DNA of 64,000 nucleotides from Asterias rubens (Eukaryota; Echinodermata; Asteroidea; Forcipulatida; Asteriidae), in NCBI RefSeq assembly GCF_902459465.1, contig NC_047081.1:1054001-1118000 (forward strand), in the 5' to 3' direction. The stretch's first letter is position 1. Each line of letters starts with the position of its first letter. Position numbers and translations under genes: made by a program. Below are positions 1-11,786 of this stretch, piece after piece. The notes below the pieces were generated by a model that did no database searches, was not told the origin of the DNA, and was given only the letters and a program-made list of their open reading frames with translations.

Positions 1-2239
1 GGACACCAAAACTTAATTTTGGCTAGTAACCTGTTTCTGTTAAGCAATACTTTTCTGTGCTTGGCAAGTTCTGTGCTTATTACAGGCTATATGAAATTGG
101 GCCCGGCTAGTTTGTCAAGGGTAAAGAGGCACTTTGAAGAAAATGTAGGTTTGTATTTGAACCTTGCAAAGGGCACCACACTAGTACAGGAAACCAAGGC
201 AATTGATGTGCGTAGGGTGAGTTATTTTTGGGCCTCTACTAAAAAGTACTAGACTGCAGGACTTGCTTGGTTGTGGAGTTAATGTTCAAAAGCTACAGGG
301 CTCTGGCCAGTCCCTAGCTCTTGAATTTAATTCTTTGTGAAGGGTTTTGTCCGAGGAAAGTGTTTGTTAAAAAAGGACACCAATGGGAGACTTTTGAACT
401 GTAGGCAGACTTACCAAGTAATTTCCATTGTTCACGTAGTTCTGAGCATGCACACTTTTCCTGAGAACAATGGATTTACCTGGCAAGTCTGCTGCCACCT
501 AGTGTCCCCAAAAGACTCCCATTACGATTTCTTTGAGTCTTACCTCAATCAATCAATGGATTGAAATCCGTTTTGATTGAAACTTACTTTCTGAAGTCGT
601 TGAGAAGATCAAAGGCTCTCTGTGTGTGAAGGATGTTACGATACGGCGGGGGATCGGTGGGTAGTACTTCCATGTCCTCCATGGTGAAGGATGGTGGATG
701 ACGATATCACTCTGGAATGATAAAAGTGCACAAAGTTCAGGTTTGATGAGCTTCAAGGTCTGTATGCTTCAGACAAGGGCACCAAGGCATTTTTTCCCTG
801 GTAAATGCTATGAGGAAATTGTAAATTTCTACTGGAGCATTTCAAGGGCACCAAGGCAATGACCAGGGCAGGGGGCATGGAGGTATCCCCAGTGATGTTC
901 CATCAAGTCACAGAGCAGTGCCACTCACTCTCCTCCTCAGCCTCAGAAGAGACTATGGCCTGGGTGCGTTCGATTAGCTTGCCCCTGCTACGTTTGAATA
1001 GCTTTAACTTCACTCAAGGGGCTCAACCAGGTCAGCCCCCAAGTGCCCTGCTTGTGCCCGTTGTGGAACAGGCTGGCCCGTGGGCGTGGTGCATGAGATG
1101 ACGTCACCACACGAGGGCGAGTGATCGCTCGATTAGCTCTATGATCTAGCTCTTGTCAGTGGCTCACCCGAGTGAGCACCGCCGGGGGTCGACACACATG
1201 GAGCTATCGAATGCACTTTTTACACTCACACTTACTTACACAGTGGTTCAGATCAATGACACAATTCACAAAATCTTTGTATCCCAGCACCACTTTTTAT
1301 TTGTTATGAACATCCTATTCCCCTTTTTGGTAAAAATGGATATGGACATTTTATCAAACTCAATATCCGTAGTAACTATACCAATAGAAGGAGGAAGGAA
1401 ATTATTATAAACAAAGGAAAACACCCACTTTGCAGTCGGGTTTCACTGAAACTTTCAGTTTCTGAGGTGAAAACAGATCATCATGCATGAGACGAGTTGC
1501 AGTTATCATGTGACTAACTTTACGAATTTCTTTCTATCCTCTCTATTGTTTTTTGCAACCTTACATTAAAAAGAAAACTAATTTTTGAAATTTGACCACA
1601 TGTAATTATTTATTAATGTCCTACCTGTATTCCTCAACTAGACAGTCCAGCATTTACATGCAAAAGGGGAATGTTTCGACAAGAAAAAATACATTATTTA
1701 TTCCTAACCCAACTACAGAATGAGATGTCCGCCATTCGCCCGTTCCACTAGAGCAGAATGTTCCATTTACTTATAGGGGTTAAATTAAAGAGGGAGGGAC
1801 AGGAACTTTCTGGTTAAAAACAAAACAGAAAAGGAGAAAATAATTTCACCCAAAATACTCATTAATATTGTACAACAACTCATACTACAAAAGATAAACA
1901 AGCATACGAACAATGTTATAAGGTTTTTAAAAAGAAATATTTGAAGTACACAATTTTATTTATTAAAAGTCACCCCTCTTACGTCGAAAATCCCAACATT
2001 TTGTCATCTAGGTTTGGTTCAAGACGTTTCCTCTGAACGTAAAAATATAGAGGGCGCACATTCTCGAACTCCGGTCATTTTTGTAATAATGAAACTCTGA
2101 TTTATTTCACAAAAGCTAACATTTACCGTGTAAATGATTTCACTAGCAGGATTTTTTGCTCTTCTATGTGTTCTTATTATGAAAAATTACCGCTGTATCT
2201 CCTATATTAAAATTCAAACACAGTTTCTCAGCACAAGCG
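1..2239. other. Gene-free 5' stretch with repeats
   Basis: No exon with recognisable protein similarity or consistent splice signals was found. The stretch holds fragments of a dispersed repeat marked by GGGCACCAAGGCA (near 165-205 and 775-860) and one palindromic element (382-522). The short open frames here have no family resemblance and lie partly in these repeats. Confidence 0.6.
382..522. mobile_element. Palindromic MITE, copy 1
   Basis: The ends are inverted: AATGGGAGACTTTT on the left and AAAAGACTCCCATT on the right. The inner arms also pair, for example GGCAGACTTACC with the complement of GGCAAGTCTGC, and TTCCATTGTTC with GAACAATGGA. A diverged second copy is at 14776-14915, inside a RAP1GDS1 intron. 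No coding capacity, so a non-autonomous DNA element is inferred. Confidence 0.65.
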
Positions 2240-2411
2240 TTCCAAGAAGCAATCAAAACAGTCTTGTTCGGAAGACTATAACCAAGAACCAATCAAAAAG
2301 GAACACTCGGAGTCAAACATGGCGGCGCCCATGTAGTCTCATCTTAACACCAGTCAACACTTAATCAATAACTTTCTCACTTGTAAGTGGCTTTTTATGC
2401 TTTTATCCGCC
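2240..2411 (+). promoter_or_regulatory. Promoter region of the ZDHHC13/17-like gene
   Basis: Just upstream of the first coding exon are a CCAAT box (2289-2293) and a YY1-type motif AACATGGCGGC (2316-2326), a combination common at TATA-less housekeeping promoters. If transcription starts upstream of 2319, the ATG inside the YY1 motif would open a five-codon upstream ORF ending in TAG. The start site is not known; the call rests on motif position. Confidence 0.45.
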
Positions 2412-5400
2412 ATGGATTTACCGCCAATTCCAGATCATTCAACGTATGCTCATTTTGTGGGCCCTACTACCGGCAAAGTCAAGATAAGTCTTTCAGATTT
2501 GATTCACAATTATCATCCGTACGATGAAATTGCACAACTGATTGAAGACGACCCGGATGCTGCACATAAACAAGGTACAACGAAGTTTTCACAATGACAT
2601 TTAAACAATTCACTGATATGTAATGTTGACAATGGTTGAATACCAATGATCATGATGATTATTTTTTGTCAATAAAACAAATACATTGGAAAAGTTTCCG
2701 TATGGCGCCACCACTTTTTCATTCGATATGAAATAATATAGTATCTAATTTACCTCAATGAGATATCCCTTTTTGTAAAAATTAGTGGAAAAGTGGTGGC
2801 GCCATACGGAAAGTTATCCAATACATTATTTATGGTTTTTATTTCTTAGTAAAAAATATTAATTAGAGATAAAAATGAGATATGGAAAACAGGAAATGGA
2901 GGATGATGAGGAAACCGAAATGGTGTTTTATAATTATATGATATAGTTATAAACTTATAAATTAAAATGCAAATATTTGTTTGGATGATCTTCCTAACAA
3001 ACAATGGAACAACGTACAAGTTCGCACACGACATATTGTCAATCACAAACAAAGTGAAGCTAAACTTAAAAATTCCTTTTTGACAATCTCAAACTAGGGG
3101 TAACAACACAAAATTGCACTGCCCAGAGTATTGGGCTCTCATTGGCTGACACTCCCAGCGACTTCTTGAACTTGGGACCAATACAATCGTTTTACCACTA
3201 CTTAGCCTATGCTGATTGGTTGTTAGCCTGGTCATCTGGATCTGCCAAACCTGCAAATCAATTAACTTTGATGTACACGTAGTCAACTACTCACTTTGTA
3301 CATGAGATGTAGACAGCAACTAATCTATTATTTGTTTTTGACTCATCTAAAGTGTACATGGTGTGTGATGAATCACTGTTTACTCGGTACTTTTCCAAGC
3401 TATTGTTTTCTCAATGTATTCACATTTTTGTGATGTTCGTTTCTGGCTTTGATTCCCAGAATTTACTACACAAAGTTTCTAATTTTTTGCATTTTTAACA
3501 TGATATTTGTTGCATTTAAAGGATGGCATGGACTGACCCCAATGCACAAGGCTGCCTTACGTGGAGATCCCAAGATCACTCGACTTCTTCTAGATCACTC
3601 AGCGTCTGTCAATGAAGCAAATGACTATGGAGAAACACCACTTCATTATGCATGCAAACGAGGATCCCTTATGAATATTCATATGATGCTAGAGGGCGGT
3701 GAGGAGGAAGGGGATGTCTGGCAGAGAGATAACGCCGGGAGGAATTGTCTTCATCATGCTGCGGCTGGGGGTAGTGTGTAAGTCCCAATCATAGTCCAAA
3801 CACCCAACTATGTCCCAACTATAGTTGGGCGAGTCCCAACAATAGTTTGGACTATCCCAACTGTAGTTGGGGCTGTCCCAACTGTAGTTTGGAATGTCCC
3901 AATTATAGATCTTCTTTTATTCCAATTATAGTCTTGCCAACATTAGGCCTTGATAGCTCAGTTGGTATAGCGCCTGTACGTTAATGCGGAGGTGGGGGTG
4001 GGGTAGTGTGTAAGTCTCTTCAGGAACACAAAATTCACAATGTCTCAGATTAATTTCAATCCACTTCAGGAAAAAATCATAATGCCTTCAATTATTCTCC
4101 TTTGTTAAACTCAAAACTAAAATGGCCACAATTATGAGGAAGACAATCTTAAAAATCATCTGAACACAAAACCCTTTTATAAATGCTTAATTTGTTTATT
4201 CATTTGTTGGCCCTTTATGTTTATCTCATTTCAACTGCAGGTTAAGCATGCACTACTTGTCTGAAGTACATGGGATGGCTTTTCATGACAGAGACTCTAT
4301 GTAAGTTTAAACAACTTCCTCAATCCCGCAAGAGAGGACACACTACAAATTTTCGGTGACAAGTTACCTTTTTTTTTCAAACTCCTTTACTTCAAAAGGG
4401 GTGGTTTCTAGCTTAATTTTTTTAGTCAGCTCCCCAGTGCTACTTTCAAAGTAAGTTTTCATTGCCATTAATTTTTGGGGCAATTACCAAAGGTATGCTT
4501 CCTCCATTTACCTTTATTTTGTATCTTTCCTCAGTGGTCAAACGCCTCTGCATATAGCATGTCTTCAAGGATTCCAAGATGCAATAAAATATCTCTTGAG
4601 AAACAACGTAAGTCACTTCTTAATTAATTATTTTGGATTGATGACGATTCTGGTTTCTGAAAGAATGAGTTTTTACTGGCTTGAGTTTCACTTCTTTTCT
4701 CCCACACAGAGATCGGAATTAACTTGGACGGATAATAACGGTAACACAGCACTTCACATAGCTTGTCAGAACGCTCTCAGTGAAGCCTGTTGGATCCTTC
4801 TACAGCATGGGAACTGCGGAATGCTGAAAGTTAACAATAACCACAGCCAGACACCACTCCATGTACTGCTGCAAGGCGAAACCCACGGGTAAAGTTCAAA
4901 TAAAATATAACCCTTTAGAGACCCATAGCGATGAAAAGCAGCTTCAACCAAAATGAACCTAGTATACCTTTTGAAAAGTTTTTAAATTTTTGGGTGAGAT
5001 ATTAATCGTATTAATAATAATAATAATAACAATAATACAAGGTATTTATAAAGCACTCTAACAGGGGAAAGTACAAAAAGCAAATATTGCCAAATGTCTA
5101 AGGCCAGACAACCACTTTAAGGCGAGGGTTACACTTAAACTGATTTTGGCTGTGGCTGTAGGCCAAAGCGAACTGTCGCCAGGGGCATTTTAATACCTAC
5201 GCTGAAACAGGGTTACCCCATCACAGTCAGTAAGCATTGGTATCATCCAGTAGGAGCTTGGCTGGTAGAGCAGAATGCACTACCTTCCCAACTTAAAACT
5301 TTAACCTGGCAATCGTTCGGTTTCCATCAGAATTGTGCCATTTTTAAAGTTTTGATTTCAATTTTTTACAGGCATCAGCAATTGTTCAAAGAGATGAATT

Positions 5401-7567
5401 ACTGGGCCGATTCCAAGACGCCCAACCTTCCCCCCAAAGGCCCCATGTTCACCTGGTACTTCATGCTAACGTTGCCCGCCCATTTCTTCGGCCTCATCAT
5501 GCTCGTTTGTGGTGTCATCGGATCTTATAGTTCGGTTGTTGCTACCGTCGCAACCGGTTTCCTCGCCTCTTATGTTGGAGGTCAAAGCCATCGACTCCAT
5601 CACCTCTCAAGGTATGTCAACATCTTGACTTTCTGCCAGATAGAAATTTAAACAATTTCTTTCAGGGTAACTACCAAAATATGCTCAAAGTTATGTCAGT
5701 AATTGCCCTGAATTATTTTATTCATACATTTATTTAACATATTCAGTAAAAATAGCATTCATATTTATACTTCAGACCACCCAAAAGGCAATCAGGGACT
5801 CAGAGACCTTGACAAGGAAACCATCAAGTGGCTTAAAGTCACTAAACTACCAATTTAATTTTGTTAATGTTCCCCTTGATCCAGAGATCAAACAAAAGGA
5901 GAAGACCAAAGTATACCTATGTGCTGAAATCTGTTTTTACGATGGCGTTCATTTGTTTGTCTTTCCGCAGATGGTCCAACCCTATCTTTTGTGGCGCATT
6001 TGCTGCAGGGATGTTCCACACGGCGCTGTGTTTGTTCTTCAAGCTTCACCCCGATATCCTTTTGAAAAAACTGTAATTTTAACAAGACCCATTGACATTA
6101 ACTTATGGTTTCAAATGAAGCCATCAATTTGGCTTTACTGAAGCACAAGTAAAAGGTACTTTTATGAGCAAGTATGTTTTTTTGTCAAACTTGTTTATTT
6201 GATCGACCTATCAGAATAGTTATAAAGTCAATGTATTTTATTGAGCAGACGAACAGTTTTTTTGTCACATCATTTGCATTTTCTATTATTTTCTCTACTT
6301 TGGTGCATTTATAAACTAACTATCTGCTAATCTAATTATAAACCTACCTTTGTCGTTAAACTACTCATTAATTGTGACGTAACTTGAAAAATCGATTACA
6401 GAGAAACAGTGCTCCGGGGCTAGGTAGTAGTTTTGTTTAAAATGGGAATAATAACGCATGTTGCTTCACCTCTGACCTATTTGTTGCCATTCGCACTTTC
6501 GTATCACATAATTGAACTTCCTTAACTTTCAGTCATCACTGATTTTCCAAGTCAACACCTACATTCATTTTCTCGTTGACCTTCCGCTGTTCTGCGTCAT
6601 GTTCTACCTATACTACGTACTTCTATTTCGTGACCCCGGTAGGATTCCAAGGTCAAAGGCCATCTTGGAGGACGCTGACCCCTGCATCAGAGATGTGGCC
6701 ACTGGGAAAACAAAAGCTGATGAGTTTTGCATTTGCTGTGAGGTTAGTGAAGCAATCAATCCGATCATGGTTATAAAGTTGACTTTTCACCTGAACTTAT
6801 TCTCCTTTGTAAATTTAAAGATAACATGTTTTCAGCTGTGTTTTGGTGCATATTAAGTTATCTTTCAATTTGGAAAGACAGTCTTATCAAGATTTTTTTT
6901 TTTTTTTTTCTTTTTTTTTAAACCCATGAACATGAAATTGCAATTATTGACCTTATAGAACTGAGCCGATGAAATGTGGGTTTGGCACGGCATGTCACTA
7001 ACAACATTACATTTATAGATATTTCATCTTAAGTCCTGTAAGTTTTTGGTAAACTTTTTTTTTTTTACTACTTTCAAGATTACCGTTCCCGACCGTGCCA
7101 GACACTGTAAGATGTGCGAGCAGTGCATACTGGGAATCGACCACCACTGTCTGTTTCTCCTCGGTTGCATCGCCAAGGACAACCATCGTCACTTCGTCAC
7201 ATTCATCCTCGTCGTCATGCTCTCTCAAGTCATCTTCATTCTTTACTCCTTTCAGTACCTCTTCATCATCTACCCGGGCCACACCCTCTGGGAAATAGGC
7301 GTCGCCGTTGTCCACAAGCAGCCTTGGGTGTGGTCCATGTGCTTGCTGAACCTCCTCTCGATCTTCTGGGGTGTGTCGCTGGTCTTCATGCAGCTTAATT
7401 TGATCGCAAACGGCGTGACGATGGTTTGGCACCCAAAAGTGTTATCCATGAAAAATGTTCACGTCGTCTATCTCTCACCTTCGGCAAAAATGAAGAATCT
7501 TAGGAATTTTTTTGCCGGTCGGAGAACGATGACTGTTTTTGAACTGAACCAGCTGCAGAAAATTTGA
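2412..7567 (+). CDS. Ankyrin-repeat DHHC palmitoyltransferase, ZDHHC13/17 (HIP14)-like
   Basis: Membrane S-acyltransferase that attaches palmitate to cysteines, probably at the Golgi or endosomes. Coding exons: 2412-2574 (an in-frame ATG also lies at 2397), 3522-3777, 4241-4300, 4535-4607, 4710-4888, 5372-5611, 5971-6072, 6533-6742, 7079-7567; about 590 codons (human HIP14 is 632). Ankyrin repeats fill about residues 55-230 (TPMHKAALRGD, TPLHYACKRG, TPLHIACLQG, TALHIACQNA). Hydrophobic segments follow in exons 6-8, then the cysteine-rich domain (DEFCICCE, ARHCKMCEQC) and catalytic DHHC near residue 450, followed by LFLLGC rather than the usual PWVGNC. Two more hydrophobic segments follow. Ankyrin plus DHHC is specific to the HIP14/ZDHHC13/Akr1 group. 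All junctions agree in phase except exon 7 to 8 (phase 2 donor, phase 0 acceptor), so a microexon or frameshift may lie between 6073 and 6532. Confidence 0.87.
2690..2820. mobile_element. Palindromic MITE (GTATGGCGCCACCAC family), copy 1
   Basis: About 130 bp with near-perfect inverted arms: AAGTTTCCGTATGGCGCC on the left and GGCGCCATACGGAAAGTT on the right, separated by an AT-rich centre. TACA on both sides may be the target-site duplication. It lies in intron 1 of the ZDHHC-like gene. A second, nearly identical copy is at 41934-42066. Confidence 0.75.
3785..3935. repeat. Minisatellite of a self-complementary unit
   Basis: Six to seven tandem copies of a degenerate unit containing CCCAACTATAGTTGGG, with variants such as CCCAACTGTAGTTTGG. 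The core is its own reverse complement. It lies in intron 2 of the ZDHHC-like gene, immediately upstream of a tRNA-like fragment. Confidence 0.7.
3945..4000 (+). mobile_element. tRNA-like fragment (SINE head or tRNA pseudogene)
   Basis: Contains GCCTTGATAGCTCAGTTGG with a perfect RNA polymerase III A box (TAGCTCAGTTGG) followed by a D-loop-like and anticodon-arm-like stretch. It loses tRNA resemblance after about 45 bases: no B box follows at the right distance. It is therefore not an intact tRNA gene. Confidence 0.5.
5000..5315. mobile_element. AAT-rich tail plus tRNA-related dispersed repeat
   Basis: A (TAA)n tract near 5010-5035 with GTATTTATAAAGCACTCT resembles a LINE-type 3' end. It is followed by a dispersed repeat (CACTTTAAGGCGAGGG ... 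GGCTGGTAGAGCAGAATGC) seen again at 10835-11180, 32445-32770, 45465-45805 and 47455-47630. It lies in intron 5 of the ZDHHC-like gene. Confidence 0.6.
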
Positions 7568-7899
7568 TGTGTTTGTAGTTATTAAGAGAGTGTTATATAT
7601 TTGGTTTGCGGTAACACCATGTGTGTATCTACTTGCCAGGTAGTTTTTTCTTTTATATATTCTACTACCGCGGAGTAGATTTATTGGATTGTTCGGAAGA
7701 CTTCTCAGTTCTGAAAAGCACTGTCCTGCTTTTTAACTGCTACCTGGGCGGAAGGTATAGAAAATTGGCTAGGACTGCTACTTCAGCTTTAGGATCGTTA
7801 TTAACTGCACTACCGCAGAGTGAGTTCTCAAATTGGTTTAACGTTTCGACTAGCTTGCTCAAGTCATCGTCAGGAGACTGTTATTGCCCATCGTAATGT

Positions 7900-8090
7900 C
7901 ACTAGCCCAGTAGAATATATTTGCTGGAATAGATTTTGCGATGACTAAAGGTCATTGGTTCAAATCCCGCTCTAGTCAATACATTCATTCCAGGACTCCA
8001 AGTTTCAACAAATTCATCACTTTGTAGGAATTGAAACCTTGCATGTTGGAAATAAAATCTAGTGAGGTTTCGTGGAAACACCCTGTACAT
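7900..8090 (+). mobile_element. tRNA-like SINE fragment
   Basis: A B-box-like stretch, GGTTCAAATCCCGCTC (about 7958-7973), follows a weak tRNA-like 5' part and continues into a non-tRNA body. It resembles the other tRNA-derived repeats in the window but is more diverged. Confidence 0.4.
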
Positions 8091-9114
8091 AAAACTCTTT
8101 AAGTTGTGATTTACTTGATGTTTTTTTTTAAGTTATTAATTTAGATATATATTGAAAATGTTTGTAGATTTAAGTTGTTTTGCCGTGTACAAAGATAATG
8201 GTTTGATGTTTTTCCACTGTTTTGGCTGAAATATTTTCAATCATTTTTGTAATATAGCCTACAATTGTTAGTTTTAAGTTCAGTGACTTCTTGTACTATA
8301 TATCTTTATAGCTGAGACCGCGTTTAAAAAGTGGCAATTATGCCAAACACAAATGTCGTCTACCCTCTTCTTTTACTAGTACTAATTAGAACAAGACAAC
8401 GTTTAGTTCTAACATCTTTTATCTTTCATTGTGTTAAAGTACTTTAACTTACCCGTTTTTTTGTACGTGCATGTACGTTTATCTTGATCCTATGTATATA
8501 CTAACAAACGCCACCTCTTTTCAGTGCCTTTAGTTTTCTTCATATCTCTATACTAGTACTTCCGGACTGTTTCTGTAAGATTAAAAGGCTGTTCTATAAA
8601 ATTTATAAAGTTCAAAATGTAGATGTAGCAAGATGTTTAGGTTTTATAGACAACTGATTCATAATTTGTTTGTCTTGTATTGTTTGTTTGCACAGCTACA
8701 ATCATGGGTACACTTTTTGATACAAAGACAACACATGAGTTTGTATTCGACAAACTCAATCACCTTTTTTAGTTGATGACACAGCGATTGTTATTGATAT
8801 ATAAATAACAAAAAGATAACCGTTACAGTGGTTTGCAAACAGTTGTTCATGAACAAAAAAGTGTACTCACTTGTATACAAAAGTTTTAATGTCGCTGGCA
8901 TACATTTATTTACCCTGAAACATTAGGTGAAGGCGCTTCACAAATGTTACTATTCGAATGTTCCCTAAAAAAAGTCGTAACTTTTAATAAGATTTGTGAA
9001 GTCTTTTCAATAGAAATTATGCGCATAACTTCAAGAAAAATGTATACATGTAATTGTTTAAGACTCAGAGAGCATTATTTATGACAAGTAGACTTTACAG
9101 GTAACTGGTAGGCA

Positions 9115-9184
9115 TGACCTTGCTTGACCTTACTTGACCTCATCAATAAATACTTCATGTTCGTGATGAGGTCAAGCGAGGTCA
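9115..9184. promoter_or_regulatory. Cluster of five AGGTCA half-sites as DR4 repeats in a hairpin
   Basis: TGACCT occurs at 9115-9120, 9125-9130 and 9135-9140 with exact 4-base spacers; AGGTCA occurs at 9169-9174 and 9179-9184, again spaced by 4. Each array is a direct repeat with 4-bp spacing, the class recognised by RXR heterodimers such as TR and LXR in vertebrates. The two arrays face each other across an 18-26 base loop, forming a stem of about 20 bp. Function is inferred; it could also be the relic of a palindromic element. Confidence 0.45.
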
Positions 9185-10834
9185 CGACTAGTCTTGATTG
9201 GCAGCATTTGTTTACATAGTCACCGATATCACAAATTACTGGAGAAGAGATATCTGTATCAAACAAACATGGATCAAAATTGATAGACTTGCCAAGTCCC
9301 TCAGAGTCCAAAATTAGTGTCGCCAATCAATATTAGGTTGCCTCTACAGTTTACCTTTAGCAGTTTTGCGAGTCTACCTTGAACATGCTGGAATTGCGCT
9401 GCACTTTCTGACTGAATATACACAGTGCTTTCAATCTATACCTGGAGGAAACAGAAGACAAACAGACAAAAGGGACAGTTTTATTTGAGTCTGACGTTTC
9501 ATAGGCAATGCGCTTGTAGAACTACATAATTTATTTAAATGCTGAAAGATATTGTACACATTTTCAGAATATATATTATTTGTTACGTTTTCGTACATAT
9601 TTTGGGTTAGAAATTGTGCAAGCTTTGCAGGTATATATGTTCAAATAGTAATAGGGAATTTCTATACTTGAGCAACTTCTTAAGCAAAAATGATTGTGAA
9701 CATTAATGTGAATAATACCATGCAATGTTTTACAAAATAAAGTAAGAGGTTGATACATTTGTCATGCCTGATTTCCAGTTTGTTATGAAGTGTGGCCTCA
9801 ATTATTAAAAACCTCTGGAATGTAAAATCTCTTTGGGCAAAACTTTGTCGTTATTCGATCCATGCCTTAGACTGAAGAAAAACAAATTTGGAAAATATCC
9901 ATTTGGTGCTTGATATAACATGTAGTCTTGATTCAAGACTATCCTGCTATTAATAGCTTCCCAGAACCATCGACACAAGAGGGCTCACTCTCAGCATAGA
10001 CAGCTAATGTAGGAGTTCACTATCACAGGAGATCTCTCACGCGGATATGAAGGAATTTTACACATACATATTTCAAAACAAATACAGTAGTCTACGAAAA
10101 ACTTGTTAGGCATAACACTTCACAAAAATTCAAGCCTGTCCTTTCACCAAATGCACACACATAGTTTGAGTCATTACTGTTTGTGTACATGATGTTTGTG
10201 TTCAAACTATAGATTGTGAAAAGTTTTACGCATATTTGAACATTTCTCATGAAAGTATTAGATTTTGTTTCCTCAACTAAAGTAATGTACATGGGGAAAC
10301 TCCAAAATGTTCAAATAAGCGCAAGTTTTGTACCATCTATTTTAAATTTAAACCCATCCAAATTTTAAAATATAAAATCTCAACTGCGGAATTTGCTATC
10401 TTAAAAAAATACCAAAAAGTAAACAAAATATAACTTTTGAGGAAACTGGATAAATATGTAAAACATTGTAATCAGGTGTCTCCTCATGTAACGTCTAAAA
10501 GTTGAGAGAGTTTCAACTTCCAATAAAAATAAAATTTAACACCACTTTTCTCCGATCACAAACGTCACTAAATGTAAAAATGTCACATTTCGTTCACTTT
10601 ACTCATTTGGTGTTTTACAGTTACATAAAGCTAGGCAATGTCAACTGCCTAATCACATTTAGGACAAGTAATTTGCACAAAACAAGGTATCATTTTAACT
10701 TGGCCATCTTAATGATATTAACAAATACTTTTTGGCTTTAATTAAATTTTAATTATTTCAAGCAGATATTTAGGGTGGCTGATCCATGATTAAACAAAAT
10801 ATTTGAATGAGAGGTTGCCTTACATCACAAGGAC

Positions 10835-11180
10835 CGGACGGCCACTTTAAGGCGAGGGCTACACTTAACTGATTTGGGCTGCAGACCCTAATCTACTGCC
10901 ACTAGGGGCACGTTGCCACCTACTCCTAGGGCTAGGGCTAGGGTATCATCCACTGGGAGCCTGACTGGTAGAGCAGAATAAACTACCTTCCGTGTGCCTT
11001 GCTGAAAGGCACAAGTGTCATGACCAGGAATCGAAACCCACACTCCACTGCTGACAACACCAGAGCTTGGGTCCCGTAAACTAGAGTTCCGCCCCGAAAC
11101 ACTTTAGAACTGGGTGTCTGTAAATTACCGGACAACACCAGAGCTAAGGTCCGATGAACTTGACTGCCTGGCCATAACCA
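10835..11180 (-). mobile_element. tRNA-related dispersed repeat
   Basis: Begins with GGACGGCCACTTTAAGGCGAG and continues through GCCTGACTGGTAGAGCAGAA to a minus-strand B-box-like region near ATGACCAGGAATCGAAACCC (about 11019-11038). Same order of segments as at 45465-45805, so one family. No open reading frame; a SINE is the best explanation. Confidence 0.6.
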
Positions 11181-11430
11181 CCATAATATAGAAAAACACC
11201 TTTTTTTTTTGAAGGCCTAAACCTTGTTAACAAACACTGTGAATTCTTGTGAAATATTTAAAATCTCAGGGCTGCCAATTTCATTGAGCTGCTTAAGCGA
11301 CAAAATAATTACGTATCTATTTAAGTAGAAATTAGCAGAATACCAGTCACACATGGTACATTGTATTTTGTCTGGTAGCTTTATTCTGGTAAGCATACTT
11401 TTGTTTTGCTTAGCTACTTTTTGTGCTTAA

Positions 11431-11786
11431 AGGCAGTGGACACTATTGGTAATTACTCAAAATAATTATTAGCATTAAACCTTTCTTGGTGACAGGTAAT
11501 GGGGAGAGGTTGGTGGTATAAAACATTGTGAGAAACAGCTCCCTCTGAAGTGCCATAGTTTTGGAGAAAGAAGTAATTTTCCACGAATTTGATTTCAAGA
11601 TCGAAATCAACCATCTAAACGCACACAACTTCGTGTGACAAGGGTGTGTTCTTCTTTCATTATTTTCTCGCAACTTTGATGGCCGATTGAGCTCAAATTT
11701 TCACAGGTTTGTTATTTTATGCATATGTTGAGATACACCAACTGTGAAGGCTAGTCTTTGACAATAACCAATAGTGTCCACTGCCT
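11431..11786 (+). mobile_element. TTAA-flanked MITE, copy A
   Basis: A 356-bp element with terminal inverted repeats AGGCAGTGGACACTATTGG and its complement CCAATAGTGTCCACTGCCT, flanked on both sides by TTAA (11427-11430 and 11787-11790), the signature of TTAA-specific (piggyBac-type) transposition. No transposase is encoded. Related copies occur at 18499-18862, 29723-30097, 33338-33714, 35819-36194 and 61220-61585, with fragments elsewhere. Confidence 0.85.

Noticed and set aside
3945-4000. Functional tRNA gene
   Set aside because: Only the 5' half including the A box is present; no acceptor-stem closure and no B box at the proper distance.
7013-7432. 139-codon minus-strand ORF opposite the DHHC exon
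   Set aside because: It is the antisense shadow of the well-supported palmitoyltransferase exon.
9075-9326. 83-codon minus-strand ORF
   Set aside because: It overlaps the half-site hairpin, shows no family resemblance and has no splice partners.
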